From: an uncultured Eubacteriales bacterium
GTDB lineage: Bacteria; Bacillota; Clostridia; Peptostreptococcales; Anaerovoracaceae
Reading direction: 5' to 3'
Assembly (NCBI GenBank): GCA_900542295.1
Contig: UQNJ01000004.1
Coordinates: 1-64,000 of the forward strand
Length of the DNA stretch: 64,000 nucleotides
This document shows positions 18,094-28,344 of this stretch, one piece after another (the first letter of the stretch is position 1; each line of letters opens with the position of its first letter). The translations under genes and the position numbers were made by a program. The notes beneath the pieces were generated by a model. That model did not search any database, had not been told where the DNA came from, and saw nothing but the letters and a program-made list of their open reading frames with translations.

Positions 18094-20685
18094 ATGATAG
18101 CATGGAATGATTATTTGAATAAATTAATAGAAGTTCCAGATACAATCGATGGAATAGATGTGTCTTTTGACGAGGGAAAAAACAGAAGTTCGATTCCTGC
18201 TATCGTGAAATCCAGTATCTTAATGCTCGATAAAATGATGCAAACCCAAGGAAATAGACACATTATTGTGTTCCCTGAAAGGGAAAATACTGTTTTATTA
18301 TTTTCTCTTATGAGAGCAATTCACAATATTTCAACTGGACGTATTGAAAAGAAATATACAGTTGATGACTTTAAAGTTGGAGATAAACTAAAGCTTGGAA
18401 ATGCCGTAGTAGAATTTCTGGGAATATCAGATATGGATGGGAAAAAATATATGCAGATTCATTTATCTGATACAGATAGCTATTATATTCCTGTTGAAAG
18501 AGCACCGATATTTCAAAAAACAGATACAAGGCGACCTTTGAGTGGATGGCTTAAATTTAGCAGTGAAAGAAAATCTCTTGAAGAAAGTAATCAACTAATA
18601 GAGGAGTCTGGGACCTATTTGAGTCATTTGAAGAAGTATAAAACCCATATGTCATCATCAGTATATTATGTGAGTTCTGTTACGGGGGTAAAAGAGCAGC
18701 TGGCAAATATGAGGTTTTGTGATGAAAAATTAAGTGATTATTTGTTGATTGGACAAGCCAATTATGCAGGAATGATAACAAATTTGGGAGTTGGACAGAT
18801 GTTAGGTATCCCTGCAATTGTTCTTTCTCCGGATTTATACGCTGTAGCTGCGTCTATTGACAATGGTAATCCAATACAATCTGTAATTATTGATCTTTCA
18901 AACATGAATCTTATAATTTCACAGATGGACATGCTGGATGAATTGTTAGAAAAGAAGATACCAGTGATATTTGTTACAGATACAGCAAATTCATTAGATT
19001 TAACAGAACTGGTATCTCGAAAGTTTAATGTATGGAGATGGGATAAAGGAAGTATAACAAAAGAATTGTATTCTCATTCAAATACAACTATTAATTATGC
19101 ACTTGAAAATTGTGTTAAACAGAATGTGCAATATATTAAGTTGGTTGGTAATGAGATTAGTGAATCGGCAAAAATACTTGCAAAGTATCGTTGGAAAACG
19201 CAAGAACAATCTGTCCAGATTATGGATATGTACGGAAAACTCACAGGTTTGTCGTTTGATATACTTAGGGAAACAGTACCTACAAGTGATGTTGAGGTGC
19301 AGCTAAAGGCAAATATTCTTGATGAATGCAAAAGTATTCTTGAACATGAGAGGTCTTATATTACAATTTCAGAATATGATGACTATGACAAAGTAATTGA
19401 CAATTATCGTCGTGTTTTTAGTTATGGATATAAATTGAATAAGCATGATGCATTATTGAAGATTTTTGAAGAAAATCGAGGCAAAAAGATTTGTTTACTC
19501 ATATCAGACCATGGGAGCAAAGCCAAAATCAAGAATTATTGGATGGAAAAGATACAGAAATACGATATTTTGCTAGATGTGCTTTATCCGTCCGAGTATT
19601 ATGCTGTTTCAAAAAATAAATATGATTTAACGATTATTGTAGGATGGTTAAAGAGAGCCATTATGAGGAAAGCAATATTCAGTTATCATACAAAATCATA
19701 CATTGTTCTTTTATATGATTACGAAAGCAGATGGAAAAATCATGATGCAAAGCAATGGAAGCAAGCATTAGATAAATCTGATAATAAAAGAACTATTGAA
19801 TATGCGTTTAATTCAAAAGATGTAGTTATTTCTACTACTACATTTCAAATAGAGGAAAATAGTGTTACAACTATTTCTGGTGAAGAAATTGCGCTTGAAG
19901 ATGAACTTGAAGAAATTGATGTTGTATTACGTGAAAACAGATTTAAGCGATATGTGAGGACTGGTCAGCGCGTAGGTAATAATATTGTTGAAGCAATTCC
20001 TATTAATTTCGTAGGAGGTTATATAGCATTTTATCAAACAGGGCATGAAGTGGTTTCGGTAACCAAAATTATTTTACAGGAATCAGACAAGATTGACTCT
20101 GTTACACCAGATAAGTTACATAATGGAGATTTTGTTATTATACGTGAAACTGATAAGGACATTATTCGTGAGATGGCGGATTTGATACTTAAGAAAAATG
20201 GCCAAAGTGGTTATCGTGATTTAGCAAGAAAGTGGAGAGAAGTAATAGAGATAGAATTGCTTTTTGTGACGCCTAAACAATTTTATGAAAGCCTAGTTGA
20301 GGCGGGATTTACTAAAGGATTTCCAACTGTTAAAAGATGGATTGAAAATGATAATGTTATTGCACCTGGTCAAATTGAGGACTTGCAATATATAGCAAAT
20401 GTAACAAAGAATCAGGTGTTAACTGAATTAATGGAAGAAATATTTGAAGCAGCAAGAATAGTAAGAGCTGCACATATCCAAGCTGGTCGAGTTTTGTCGG
20501 ATATGTTAAAAACAAAAATTGTAGAAGAATTAAAACAATATGGAAAAATAGATCCATTTAATATTTGGGAACCTATAGAAATTGATGTTGATGGAATAGG
20601 AACAGCAAAAATATTAAAAATCATTGATGTTGGTACTCCTGTTCAAGTAGATGTTTCTGATACAAATAGATTGATCGAGGAATGA
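18094..20685 (+). CDS. drmE: DISARM protein DrmE-like
   Basis: An 863-residue protein matching my recollection of the class 2 DISARM component DrmE, a large protein of unknown activity. It is conserved in position beside drmA/drmB and a C5 methyltransferase. No membrane segment or clear Walker motif is visible. The central part alternates strands and helices as in degenerate helicase-like folds (IIVFPERENTVLLFSLMRAI; KKICLLISDHGSKAKI). It starts after TGGAGGG and ends 7 bases before the NERD-helicase gene. Identification leans on context as well as sequence. Confidence 0.7.
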   Translation: MIAWNDYLNKLIEVPDTIDGIDVSFDEGKNRSSIPAIVKSSILMLDKMMQTQGNRHIIVFPERENTVLLFSLMRAIHNISTGRIEKKYTVDDFKVGDKLKLGNAVVEFLGISDMDGKKYMQIHLSDTDSYYIPVERAPIFQKTDTRRPLSGWLKFSSERKSLEESNQLIEESGTYLSHLKKYKTHMSSSVYYVSSVTGVKEQLANMRFCDEKLSDYLLIGQANYAGMITNLGVGQMLGIPAIVLSPDLYAVAASIDNGNPIQSVIIDLSNMNLIISQMDMLDELLEKKIPVIFVTDTANSLDLTELVSRKFNVWRWDKGSITKELYSHSNTTINYALENCVKQNVQYIKLVGNEISESAKILAKYRWKTQEQSVQIMDMYGKLTGLSFDILRETVPTSDVEVQLKANILDECKSILEHERSYITISEYDDYDKVIDNYRRVFSYGYKLNKHDALLKIFEENRGKKICLLISDHGSKAKIKNYWMEKIQKYDILLDVLYPSEYYAVSKNKYDLTIIVGWLKRAIMRKAIFSYHTKSYIVLLYDYESRWKNHDAKQWKQALDKSDNKRTIEYAFNSKDVVISTTTFQIEENSVTTISGEEIALEDELEEIDVVLRENRFKRYVRTGQRVGNNIVEAIPINFVGGYIAFYQTGHEVVSVTKIILQESDKIDSVTPDKLHNGDFVIIRETDKDIIREMADLILKKNGQSGYRDLARKWREVIEIELLFVTPKQFYESLVEAGFTKGFPTVKRWIENDNVIAPGQIEDLQYIANVTKNQVLTELMEEIFEAARIVRAAHIQAGRVLSDMLKTKIVEELKQYGKIDPFNIWEPIEIDVDGIGTAKILKIIDVGTPVQVDVSDTNRLIEE

Positions 20686-20692
20686 GGTAACT

Positions 20693-22438
20693 ATGGCAAT
20701 AATGATTCCGTCTGCAATTTCACCAGATGTGAAAAGTAAGGCAGAGAGACAGATTTATGAATGGTTTGAAAAGGCACCAGGTACAGACGATTGGGTTGTG
20801 TTACATTCTTTAGGGATTATAAATCACAATAAATATATTCATGGAGAAGTGGATTTTTTCATACTTGTTCCAAATGTTGGTGTTTTTGCATTAGAGGTAA
20901 AAGGTGGACGGGTAAAGAGAAATAATGGCATATGGTCATTTACAGATAAATATGGGCATACGGATACGAAAGTAAGTGGACCTTTTGATCAAGCGTGGAA
21001 TGGCATCTATAGTATCATTAATTCGCTGCCTGAAAAATTGGATATTAGGCACAAGAGACTAAAGCGGATTTTTTTTGGAATTGGTGTAATGTTTCCGGAT
21101 GTCACATATGATTCTGTTGGAATTGATGAAGCTCAGTGGCAGGTTTTTGATTGTAATGATGGAAAAAAAGTTAAGGAGTTTGTGGAAAGAATCGCAGAAG
21201 GTTCGAAGGTGGGCTGGGAAACCCAATATGGAATGGTCACTAATGAGAATCGTCCGTCAGTAGAAGATGTCAGATATTTGGCATCTGTTTTAAGAGGCGA
21301 TTTTGATTTCGTTCCTTCCTTACGAGTTAAGTATAATTATGCGGAAAAGGAGATAATGTCATTAACGGATAATCAATATAAATGTATTGATCAACTGGAA
21401 GACAACCCTAGATGTTTGATAAAAGGTTCTGCTGGTACAGGAAAAACGTTGCTAGCGATTGAGGAGACAAAAAAATATGTATCAAAAGGGGAAAAAGTGG
21501 CTCTTATTTGTTACAACAGTCTACTTGGTTCTTGGCTAAATGAATATTTTTTTAACCAAGAAAAAAACCTTCGCCCAGAATATGTTGGCACGCTACATGG
21601 ATGTATGCTTAAAATATTACAAAACAAGTCACAAAAAGTGATGTTTCCAGAGTCCTCAGATGAAATGAAACATTTCTTTTCTTATGAGTTGCCACGTATT
21701 GCAACAACTGCAATTGGCACAGAGGCCGGAATGTTTGATAGAATTATAGTTGATGAAGCACAGGATATTATGACTACAGAATATCTTGATTTTATTGATG
21801 CGTGTTTAAAAAGAGGAATATCACGAGGGAAATGGTGCTTCTTTGGAGATTTTAATAAGCAGGCAATTTATTTGGAAGGAAAGACTGAAAGCGATTTTAG
21901 CGATATGCTGGATGAAAGGACGTCCTTTATTCGATATAAATTAACTACTAATTGCCGTAATACAGCTAATATATGCAATGAAGTAAAAACTATAACAGGA
22001 TTTCCAAAAGATATTCCATATGAAGGAATGGTTTCGGGAGATCCCGTTCATTATATTGTGTATAACGATAGAGAGAATGAAAGAGATAAGCTTGTTAAGT
22101 TGTTAAATGAGTTGTCTGAAAACAGGGTCGAAACGGGAAGAATTACGATTTTATCACCACGGAAACGGGAGTATTCAGTTGTAAATATGCTTAAAGGCAT
22201 CCGAGTGGAGAATTATACTATCCCGACTACGGAGGAGATTACGTTTCATACAATTCAGGGATTCAAAGGATTGGAGAATACCGTGATAATATTGACGGAT
22301 ATTGAATCCTATGATGATATAAAACTGATGTATGTAGCTTTTAGCCGAGCGAGAACAGGATTGTATGTATTGCATTCTGAAACAGCCCAAGCAGAGTATA
22401 ACAGGATATTTATCCGGAGGAATTTTACAAATGACTGA
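20693..22438 (+). CDS. NERD nuclease-UvrD-like helicase fusion
   Basis: A 581-residue protein. Residues 10-130 are a nuclease-related NERD domain with a PD-(D/E)XK-like core (E52, D54, then E68-x-K70 in LEVKGG). Residues 225-575 are a superfamily 1 helicase: Walker A GSAGTGKT at 245-252, DEAQD at 354-358, and FHTIQGFKGLE plus YVAFSRAR near the end. Such fusions are recurrent in defence islands. Here it may supply the DNA-cutting activity that DrmC would provide in a standard DISARM (inference). Its end overlaps drmA by 8 bases. Confidence 0.85.
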   Translation: MAIMIPSAISPDVKSKAERQIYEWFEKAPGTDDWVVLHSLGIINHNKYIHGEVDFFILVPNVGVFALEVKGGRVKRNNGIWSFTDKYGHTDTKVSGPFDQAWNGIYSIINSLPEKLDIRHKRLKRIFFGIGVMFPDVTYDSVGIDEAQWQVFDCNDGKKVKEFVERIAEGSKVGWETQYGMVTNENRPSVEDVRYLASVLRGDFDFVPSLRVKYNYAEKEIMSLTDNQYKCIDQLEDNPRCLIKGSAGTGKTLLAIEETKKYVSKGEKVALICYNSLLGSWLNEYFFNQEKNLRPEYVGTLHGCMLKILQNKSQKVMFPESSDEMKHFFSYELPRIATTAIGTEAGMFDRIIVDEAQDIMTTEYLDFIDACLKRGISRGKWCFFGDFNKQAIYLEGKTESDFSDMLDERTSFIRYKLTTNCRNTANICNEVKTITGFPKDIPYEGMVSGDPVHYIVYNDRENERDKLVKLLNELSENRVETGRITILSPRKREYSVVNMLKGIRVENYTIPTTEEITFHTIQGFKGLENTVIILTDIESYDDIKLMYVAFSRARTGLYVLHSETAQAEYNRIFIRRNFTND

Positions 22439-25400
22439 TACGAGAAGAAATCAATTAAAAGAGTTCGTAGAAAGAGAATTTATAGGACCTGATCCGATTG
22501 AGTGGGAGGGAACTAAACAGGCAAATGGAGAAGAAATATTATCAGCAGATGCACCAAGTACAAGATATATTGCAGGTATTTTATTCCCTAAATTAGTTTC
22601 AGAAGATTCGTCTTCCGAAAGTACAGAACTGCAGATAGAAAATATGGAACTCCTAGAAACTGAGAATTATGTGGATTCTGCAACAGAGGATTTACCACAG
22701 AGTGCTGGGATGAAAGCAGAATATTTAGAGGATGCAGAAGAATTAATTAACAGGTCAAATGCATATCGTCAATCTGCAATGAGTATGACTGTGGGAATTG
22801 CTAAAGACGATGTAATAAAGATTAGTGTTTCAGCGGGAACTTATAAAAAAATGTCCGCAACTGATTCTAAAACGGGGAAGAAGGTAGAACGTTATCTTCG
22901 AACTGCAATTTATTGGGACAATGACAAAAAATCAATAGATTTTCCTTCGGTTTCTGAGGGGGTTAAGCCAATAAAGGTTGGAGACACGCAGTTACAACTT
23001 GATATTACATATAGATATAAAAAGGGAGACTTTTCTATTTATACAATCACATTGGAAAATACAAACACAGGCGCTAATACATTTAATGATGAGCAGTGTT
23101 TTTTTCAAGTGAAATTCCGTTTGGAATCGGAAAAGGGATTTTGTCCACTTCCAGATAGTCAACGAATTAATGTTAATGATGAAGACTATTTGTCAAATCA
23201 ATTATTGTATAGAAATGTTAGAAATTATGCGATAGGTCATGGATGTGCTGCGGAGTGGGACGATTCTGAAGAAGGTGTGTTTTGGATTGAATCTGCAATT
23301 TTTCCTTCGTATGAAGTGAAACCAATTGTTCCGAGCGTTATAGAGGGTGTGACACTTGAAATGCTTAAGTATGGACCAAAAGGTAATTTTGAAGAAAATA
23401 TTCATGAACTTAATCTGATGTGTGAACGATATGAGGCATGGATTAATGAGCTAGAAGAAAAAACAGGAGAGTTGCCAGCAAAATATCGAGATACTGCTGA
23501 CAGGCATATTGAGAATTGTAAAAGATGCCTTAATAGAATGAGAAATGGTATTATACTTCTTCAATCGAATGAAAAAGTTCGTATTGCATTTCAATACATG
23601 AATTTGGCGATGTTGATGCAACAATTACATTATAACCTGCCACTTCAACGATGGGAAGATAATGGACATGAAGGGATACGCTTAGTAGATCCTATCACAC
23701 AATTACCAGATCCATATGATAATAATACTTGGTATAACAAGGAACATAAAGTATATGGAAAATGGAGACCTTTCCAGTTAGCATTTGTTTTAATGAATCT
23801 TGAATCTATGGCAGACCGGCGTAGTGATGAAAGAAAAATTGTTGATTTAATTTGGTTTCCAACTGGCGGCGGTAAGACGGAAGCCTATCTAGGTCTTTCG
23901 GCATACACGATTTTTATTCGAAGGTTGCTGAACAGAGATGACGCTGGAACAGCTATATTAATGAGATACACGCTTAGACTCCTTACAGCACAGCAATATG
24001 AAAGAGCTTCATCAATGATTTGTGCGTGTGAACAAATCAGAAAGGAACATGAAGATTTATTTGGTAGTAGCACAATTTCTATTGGATTATGGGTTGGTTC
24101 AGCTACAACTCCAAATAAAATGAAGGATGCAGTAAAAGCATATGAGGATTTATATAACAAAAAAAGTGACGAAAACCCATTTGTGATTTTGAAATGCCCT
24201 TGGTGTGGAGCGCAGATGGGGCTGGTAAAAATGGAAAATGGAGATCGACGTCTTCCAGGATATAGTAAAAGATTGGGGAGAAACAGGCAAAAGACATTCA
24301 AATTCGTTTGTAGTAACACAGAATATGGATGTGCATTTTCATCTGAATCAAATCCATTGCCATTACATGTAATAGATGATGTAATCTACGAAGTAAAACC
24401 AACACTCTTGTTAGGAACAGTTGATAAATTCGCAATGTTACCTTTTAGACCAGCAGCACAAGGGTTGTTTGGATATTATGATGGAGAAAAAGTGACATCT
24501 CCAGATTTGATTATTCAAGACGAATTACATTTGATATCAGGGCCGTTGGGATCAATGGTGGGGCATTATGAAACTTTAATTCATGAGCTTTGTACGCTTC
24601 GAGTAGCAGATGAAGAAATACATCCAAAAGTGATTGCATCCACAGCAACAATTAGTCGTGCAAAGGAACAATGTCACGCACTTTATGGATGTGGTAAAGA
24701 GAATGTGTTTCAATTTCCACCTGCTGGCTTGGAGGCAGGGAATTCTTTTTTTGCACAAGAAGACAAAAAGCAGAATGGACGTCAGTATGTAGGCATTCTG
24801 GCTACCGGCTCTTCATCTGATGCAACAACTGCAATTCGCTTATATTCTTCATTGTTGTATGGGGCAAAGGAAATGCAAGTTGAAAGCGAAGGAGATAGAG
24901 ATCCGTATTGGACTAATATGGGATATTATAATAGCATTCGCGAACTGGGGCAGGCAAGAACTTGGATAAGAGCAGATATAGACCAACACTTAGATGTAAT
25001 TTATAAACGCCGATTCTATGATAAAATCTATGAAAAAGAAGAATATAGAAAGCGGAGAAGATATATCTGGAGAGATGAAGAGTTAACAAGCCGTATTTCT
25101 GGAGATAAGGTAACTGCAAGTTTGGCAAATCTTAATATAAAGTATAAAGGGATTGAGAAACCTTCTAATGGCGAATATCCTATCGATATATGTTTAGCAA
25201 CAAATATGATTTCGGTTGGTCTTGATGTATCAAGATTAGGGCTCATGACGGTTTCGGGACAACCTAAAACAACATCCGAATATATTCAGGCTACAAGTCG
25301 TGTTGGACGTAATGCAAAAGAAGCACCCGGAATAGTCTTTACTTTGTATCGTCCTGGACGTCCAAGGGATAAGTCTCATTATGAACATTTTAAAGAATAT

Positions 25401-25865
25401 CATTCAAGATTATATTGCAGTGTTGAGCCAACCAGTGTAACTCCGTTTTCAGCTCCAGTAAGAGAAAGAGCATTACATGCAATTATGATTGGGATAATGC
25501 GATTGGAAAGTGATTCGGTATATAACGGATCTCGTCCAGTAATACCAACTCAACATATATTAAAACACATTGAAAAAATTATTACTGAACGTATAGAAGA
25601 AATTGATCCAGAAGAACTGGATGCTGCTTTGAATAGGATGCAAAGGGTGATTCAACATTGGGAAGATTATAAACCAGATTGTTGGGAACCACGACTGAAT
25701 CGGGATAAATCTTATGCAAATGATGTTCCGCTTATGTATTCCGCAGGGAGTCATAAAAACGGAGCATGGGGAAAAGCAGGGCTTGAAACTCCTACGTCTA
25801 TGAGAAGTGTTGATTCTTCTTGTGAAGCCGAAATTTCTTCAAGATATGAAGCAAAGGAGGTTTAA
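22431..25865 (+). CDS. drmA: DISARM helicase DrmA
   Basis: A 1144-residue superfamily 2 helicase-like protein. Walker A FPTGGGKT is at 476-483, the DEAH-box variant DELH at 697-700, and motif VI QATSRVGRNAKE starts at 953. A CxxC zinc finger (C589, C592 with two later Cys) is inserted between them. The roughly 470-residue N-terminal extension is typical of DrmA. In the B. paralicheniformis system DrmA acts with DrmB as the core complex that recognises and translocates on non-self DNA. ATG at 22431 follows GGAGG; an upstream in-frame start would lie deep in the preceding gene. Confidence 0.88.
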   Translation: MTDTRRNQLKEFVEREFIGPDPIEWEGTKQANGEEILSADAPSTRYIAGILFPKLVSEDSSSESTELQIENMELLETENYVDSATEDLPQSAGMKAEYLEDAEELINRSNAYRQSAMSMTVGIAKDDVIKISVSAGTYKKMSATDSKTGKKVERYLRTAIYWDNDKKSIDFPSVSEGVKPIKVGDTQLQLDITYRYKKGDFSIYTITLENTNTGANTFNDEQCFFQVKFRLESEKGFCPLPDSQRINVNDEDYLSNQLLYRNVRNYAIGHGCAAEWDDSEEGVFWIESAIFPSYEVKPIVPSVIEGVTLEMLKYGPKGNFEENIHELNLMCERYEAWINELEEKTGELPAKYRDTADRHIENCKRCLNRMRNGIILLQSNEKVRIAFQYMNLAMLMQQLHYNLPLQRWEDNGHEGIRLVDPITQLPDPYDNNTWYNKEHKVYGKWRPFQLAFVLMNLESMADRRSDERKIVDLIWFPTGGGKTEAYLGLSAYTIFIRRLLNRDDAGTAILMRYTLRLLTAQQYERASSMICACEQIRKEHEDLFGSSTISIGLWVGSATTPNKMKDAVKAYEDLYNKKSDENPFVILKCPWCGAQMGLVKMENGDRRLPGYSKRLGRNRQKTFKFVCSNTEYGCAFSSESNPLPLHVIDDVIYEVKPTLLLGTVDKFAMLPFRPAAQGLFGYYDGEKVTSPDLIIQDELHLISGPLGSMVGHYETLIHELCTLRVADEEIHPKVIASTATISRAKEQCHALYGCGKENVFQFPPAGLEAGNSFFAQEDKKQNGRQYVGILATGSSSDATTAIRLYSSLLYGAKEMQVESEGDRDPYWTNMGYYNSIRELGQARTWIRADIDQHLDVIYKRRFYDKIYEKEEYRKRRRYIWRDEELTSRISGDKVTASLANLNIKYKGIEKPSNGEYPIDICLATNMISVGLDVSRLGLMTVSGQPKTTSEYIQATSRVGRNAKEAPGIVFTLYRPGRPRDKSHYEHFKEYHSRLYCSVEPTSVTPFSAPVRERALHAIMIGIMRLESDSVYNGSRPVIPTQHILKHIEKIITERIEEIDPEELDAALNRMQRVIQHWEDYKPDCWEPRLNRDKSYANDVPLMYSAGSHKNGAWGKAGLETPTSMRSVDSSCEAEISSRYEAKEV

Positions 25866-25867
25866 AT

Positions 25868-27724
25868 ATGGCATATTCAAAAAGACCAATGCGTCGAAGT
25901 GCCCTAATTGGACCATGGGGTGTAGGAGCAATAGTTCCCTTCCCAAATGATGAGTCTTTGATGATTGCAGGACTTGACGCATGGCGTTATCAAAACGAAC
26001 ATCCATTTATAATCACTGACGAGAGACTGACTAAAAGACTTGGGGTAAAAGAACTTCGTTGGCCTCCTGATTTCCGTGAGAGAAATGCAGATCCCGAAAA
26101 TTGTAATTTGAAAATTCCAGCGGTTAGGTTTCCAAGATGGCATTATTGTCCTTTTTGTGGAAGTATGGAAAAAACAACATATTATCGAGAATCGTTACCT
26201 GAATGCGATCAGTATCAATGGGAAAATGGTCGAGTTTGTTCACCAGAGGCCAAATTTCGCAGAAAAATGATTCCAGAGCGATTTGTTGTTATCTGTCCAG
26301 AAGGTCATATAGATGATTTTCCTGTTGCGGAATGGTTGCATAGTTGTCCAGGAAATTATACTTATAATCCTAATACATGTAAAATTCGTAGAAGTACCGG
26401 TGGTTCATCTGCAAATTTATCAGGAGTATATTATGAGTGTACATGTGGTGCCAAAAGATCCCTTGCTGGAGCGATGGCGAAAGGTGCACTTGGTAAAATA
26501 GGATACACTTGTCATTCTTCTAAACCTTGGCTAGGTCTTGAAGGAGATGAAATTTGTTCGGCAGATCCAGAACAGTTAAAAGTAGTTCTTCGTGGTGCAA
26601 CAAATGTTTGGTTTGCGGATACTAGAAGCTCTATTCATATTCCGGTGGAAAATGATGTAGTAAATAGTGTCATTCTTGGCATTCTTAGAGATAGTTTTGA
26701 ATTGGTCAATGCTAGTCGTGTGAATGGAGAATTGAATCGTGACCTGATTAATTTTCTTGCTGCGCAGAATCATATTGATGCACAAAAACTATATCAAGCT
26801 TTTGTAGACGAAGCCAATCAAAGAGAGGGAAGAATAGAAATAACTGAAGATATTTCTGAAGATGAATATCGATTAGAGGAATATAAAGTTCTAATAAAAT
26901 CGAGTGGAAATGATATAGAAGATTTTCATTCTATCAATTATCCGATAGCGAGCTATGATGCTGTTGTAAGAAAATATTTTAAAAGCATTTCACTTGTGCC
27001 TAAATTAAGAGAAACTAGAGCCTTTGTTGGTTTTTCACGTTTGGATGCTCCTAACAAAAAAATATCTGATGCCAAGAAAGAATTGCGTTTGGGTAATGAA
27101 GATTGGCTTCCGGCTATTGAAGTGTATGGAGAAGGAATTTTTTTTGAATTCAATGAAGCTACACTTGTGGAATGGGCAAATAAACCAAATGTAAAGGAAA
27201 GAATTGATATTTTGAATCGTTCTTTTCATAGTGCTAAGTTTGGAGCCAATGATGCGGGAAATCTAAGACCTGAGTTTGTTCTTATTCACACATTTGCACA
27301 TTTGCTCATTAATCAACTGAGCTTTGATTGTGGATATGGTAGTTCTTCAATTAGAGAACGTATATATTGTGAAAAGACAAGCAATAACCTTAATATGTAT
27401 GGCTTATTATTGTATACAGCATCAGGGGATTCAGAAGGTTCACTTGGAGGTCTAGTTAGACAGGGGGAAACTGGAAGAATAGAAGATGTTATATTAAGTG
27501 CCATGGAAAATGCCTCTTGGTGTACATCAGACCCTGTGTGCATTCAATCCGCAGGCCAAGGTCCGGAGTCACTTAATCTTGCAGCATGCCACAATTGTAC
27601 GCTTCTTCCTGAAACATGCTGTGAGGTTGGGAATCGACTGCTTGATAGAGGAACAGTAATTGGAACTTTAGCAGATAGGGATATAGGTTTTTTCTCGGAA
27701 TTACTAGAAAGTGTGGAGGAATAG
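25868..27724 (+). CDS. drmB: DISARM protein DrmB (DUF1998)
   Basis: A 618-residue DUF1998 protein. Several N-terminal cysteine pairs are present (YCPFCG, CTCGAK). The DUF1998 core starts near residue 474 (HTFAHLLINQLSFDCGYGSS), with a zinc-binding cluster CHNCTLLPETCC near 573. DUF1998 proteins partner with SF2 helicases, DrmA in DISARM and MrfA in MrfAB repair, and in DISARM the pair is the conserved core. It begins 2 bases after drmA with AAAGGAGG upstream, so the two are translated together. Confidence 0.88.
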   Translation: MAYSKRPMRRSALIGPWGVGAIVPFPNDESLMIAGLDAWRYQNEHPFIITDERLTKRLGVKELRWPPDFRERNADPENCNLKIPAVRFPRWHYCPFCGSMEKTTYYRESLPECDQYQWENGRVCSPEAKFRRKMIPERFVVICPEGHIDDFPVAEWLHSCPGNYTYNPNTCKIRRSTGGSSANLSGVYYECTCGAKRSLAGAMAKGALGKIGYTCHSSKPWLGLEGDEICSADPEQLKVVLRGATNVWFADTRSSIHIPVENDVVNSVILGILRDSFELVNASRVNGELNRDLINFLAAQNHIDAQKLYQAFVDEANQREGRIEITEDISEDEYRLEEYKVLIKSSGNDIEDFHSINYPIASYDAVVRKYFKSISLVPKLRETRAFVGFSRLDAPNKKISDAKKELRLGNEDWLPAIEVYGEGIFFEFNEATLVEWANKPNVKERIDILNRSFHSAKFGANDAGNLRPEFVLIHTFAHLLINQLSFDCGYGSSSIRERIYCEKTSNNLNMYGLLLYTASGDSEGSLGGLVRQGETGRIEDVILSAMENASWCTSDPVCIQSAGQGPESLNLAACHNCTLLPETCCEVGNRLLDRGTVIGTLADRDIGFFSELLESVEE

Positions 27725-27726
27725 TG

Positions 27727-28275
27727 ATGGCCAAAAAACAAGTTGATAATCTCGAACAAATGCAAATGGATTTAAAGCATGCTATTCGCGATTATTACCT
27801 TACTGAAAATAAAGAGAGCATACTTACAATACAGGAACTTTCTACTAAAATGGCCATTTTACATGGGTTTGAAAGCACCATTATTACTGAAGCGGATTCT
27901 TATGTAATTCATCTTGACGAACATTGCAAGAAAATGGCTATGAACTATTCATACAAAGCAGTGTTTATTTTAGGAATGTTAGGAAATGGAAAAGAAGTTG
28001 CTCCTCGTAATATTGATGAAATGGCAAGATGGTTTATAAGATTTTATGACTTGAGACTAAAGAAAAAACAAATTGCTGAAAAGAGTGGATTGTTTAGTAA
28101 TCCAAAGCCAGATTATAAGCTAGTAGTAAAATATTTGAGGAATAATGTAATCAAATCTTTGCAAAGGGAAGGCGTGATTGAATTTGATGGTCAAACAATA
28201 AGGTTTGGTAATCGAGTTGCGACCGAAGATAAAGCGTGGGCTCGAAAAGCAAAAAAACGTGTACAGAACGCTTAG
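27727..28275 (+). CDS. Unrecognised last gene of the DISARM-like operon (182 aa)
   Basis: A basic, mostly helical soluble protein. It occupies the place where many DISARM operons carry drmC, but it lacks the HxK(x4)D motif of phospholipase-D nucleases and is shorter. The C-terminal 70 residues (YLRNNVIKSLQREGVIEFDGQTIRFGNR) look like a winged-helix turn with two strands, so DNA binding is a fair guess. GTG at 27724 overlaps the drmB stop. ATG at 27727, six bases after GGAGGA, is the better start. A hairpin follows 42 bases downstream. Confidence 0.7.
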   Translation: MAKKQVDNLEQMQMDLKHAIRDYYLTENKESILTIQELSTKMAILHGFESTIITEADSYVIHLDEHCKKMAMNYSYKAVFILGMLGNGKEVAPRNIDEMARWFIRFYDLRLKKKQIAEKSGLFSNPKPDYKLVVKYLRNNVIKSLQREGVIEFDGQTIRFGNRVATEDKAWARKAKKRVQNA

Positions 28276-28316
28276 AAGAATATTATGATAGATTGTAAAG
28301 ATCCTTGCGTAGATTT

Positions 28317-28340
28317 AAGGCTGGGAGTTTTCCCAGCCTT
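28317..28340. terminator. Hairpin between convergent units
   Basis: AAGGCTGGGA and TCCCAGCCTT form a perfect 10-bp stem with a GTTT loop, just before the convergent gene. There is no long T-run, so its efficiency is uncertain. Confidence 0.55.
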
Positions 28341-28344
28341 GATG

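Noticed and set aside
27727..28275. drmC
   Set aside because: No HxK(x4)D motif and too short for a phospholipase-D nuclease.
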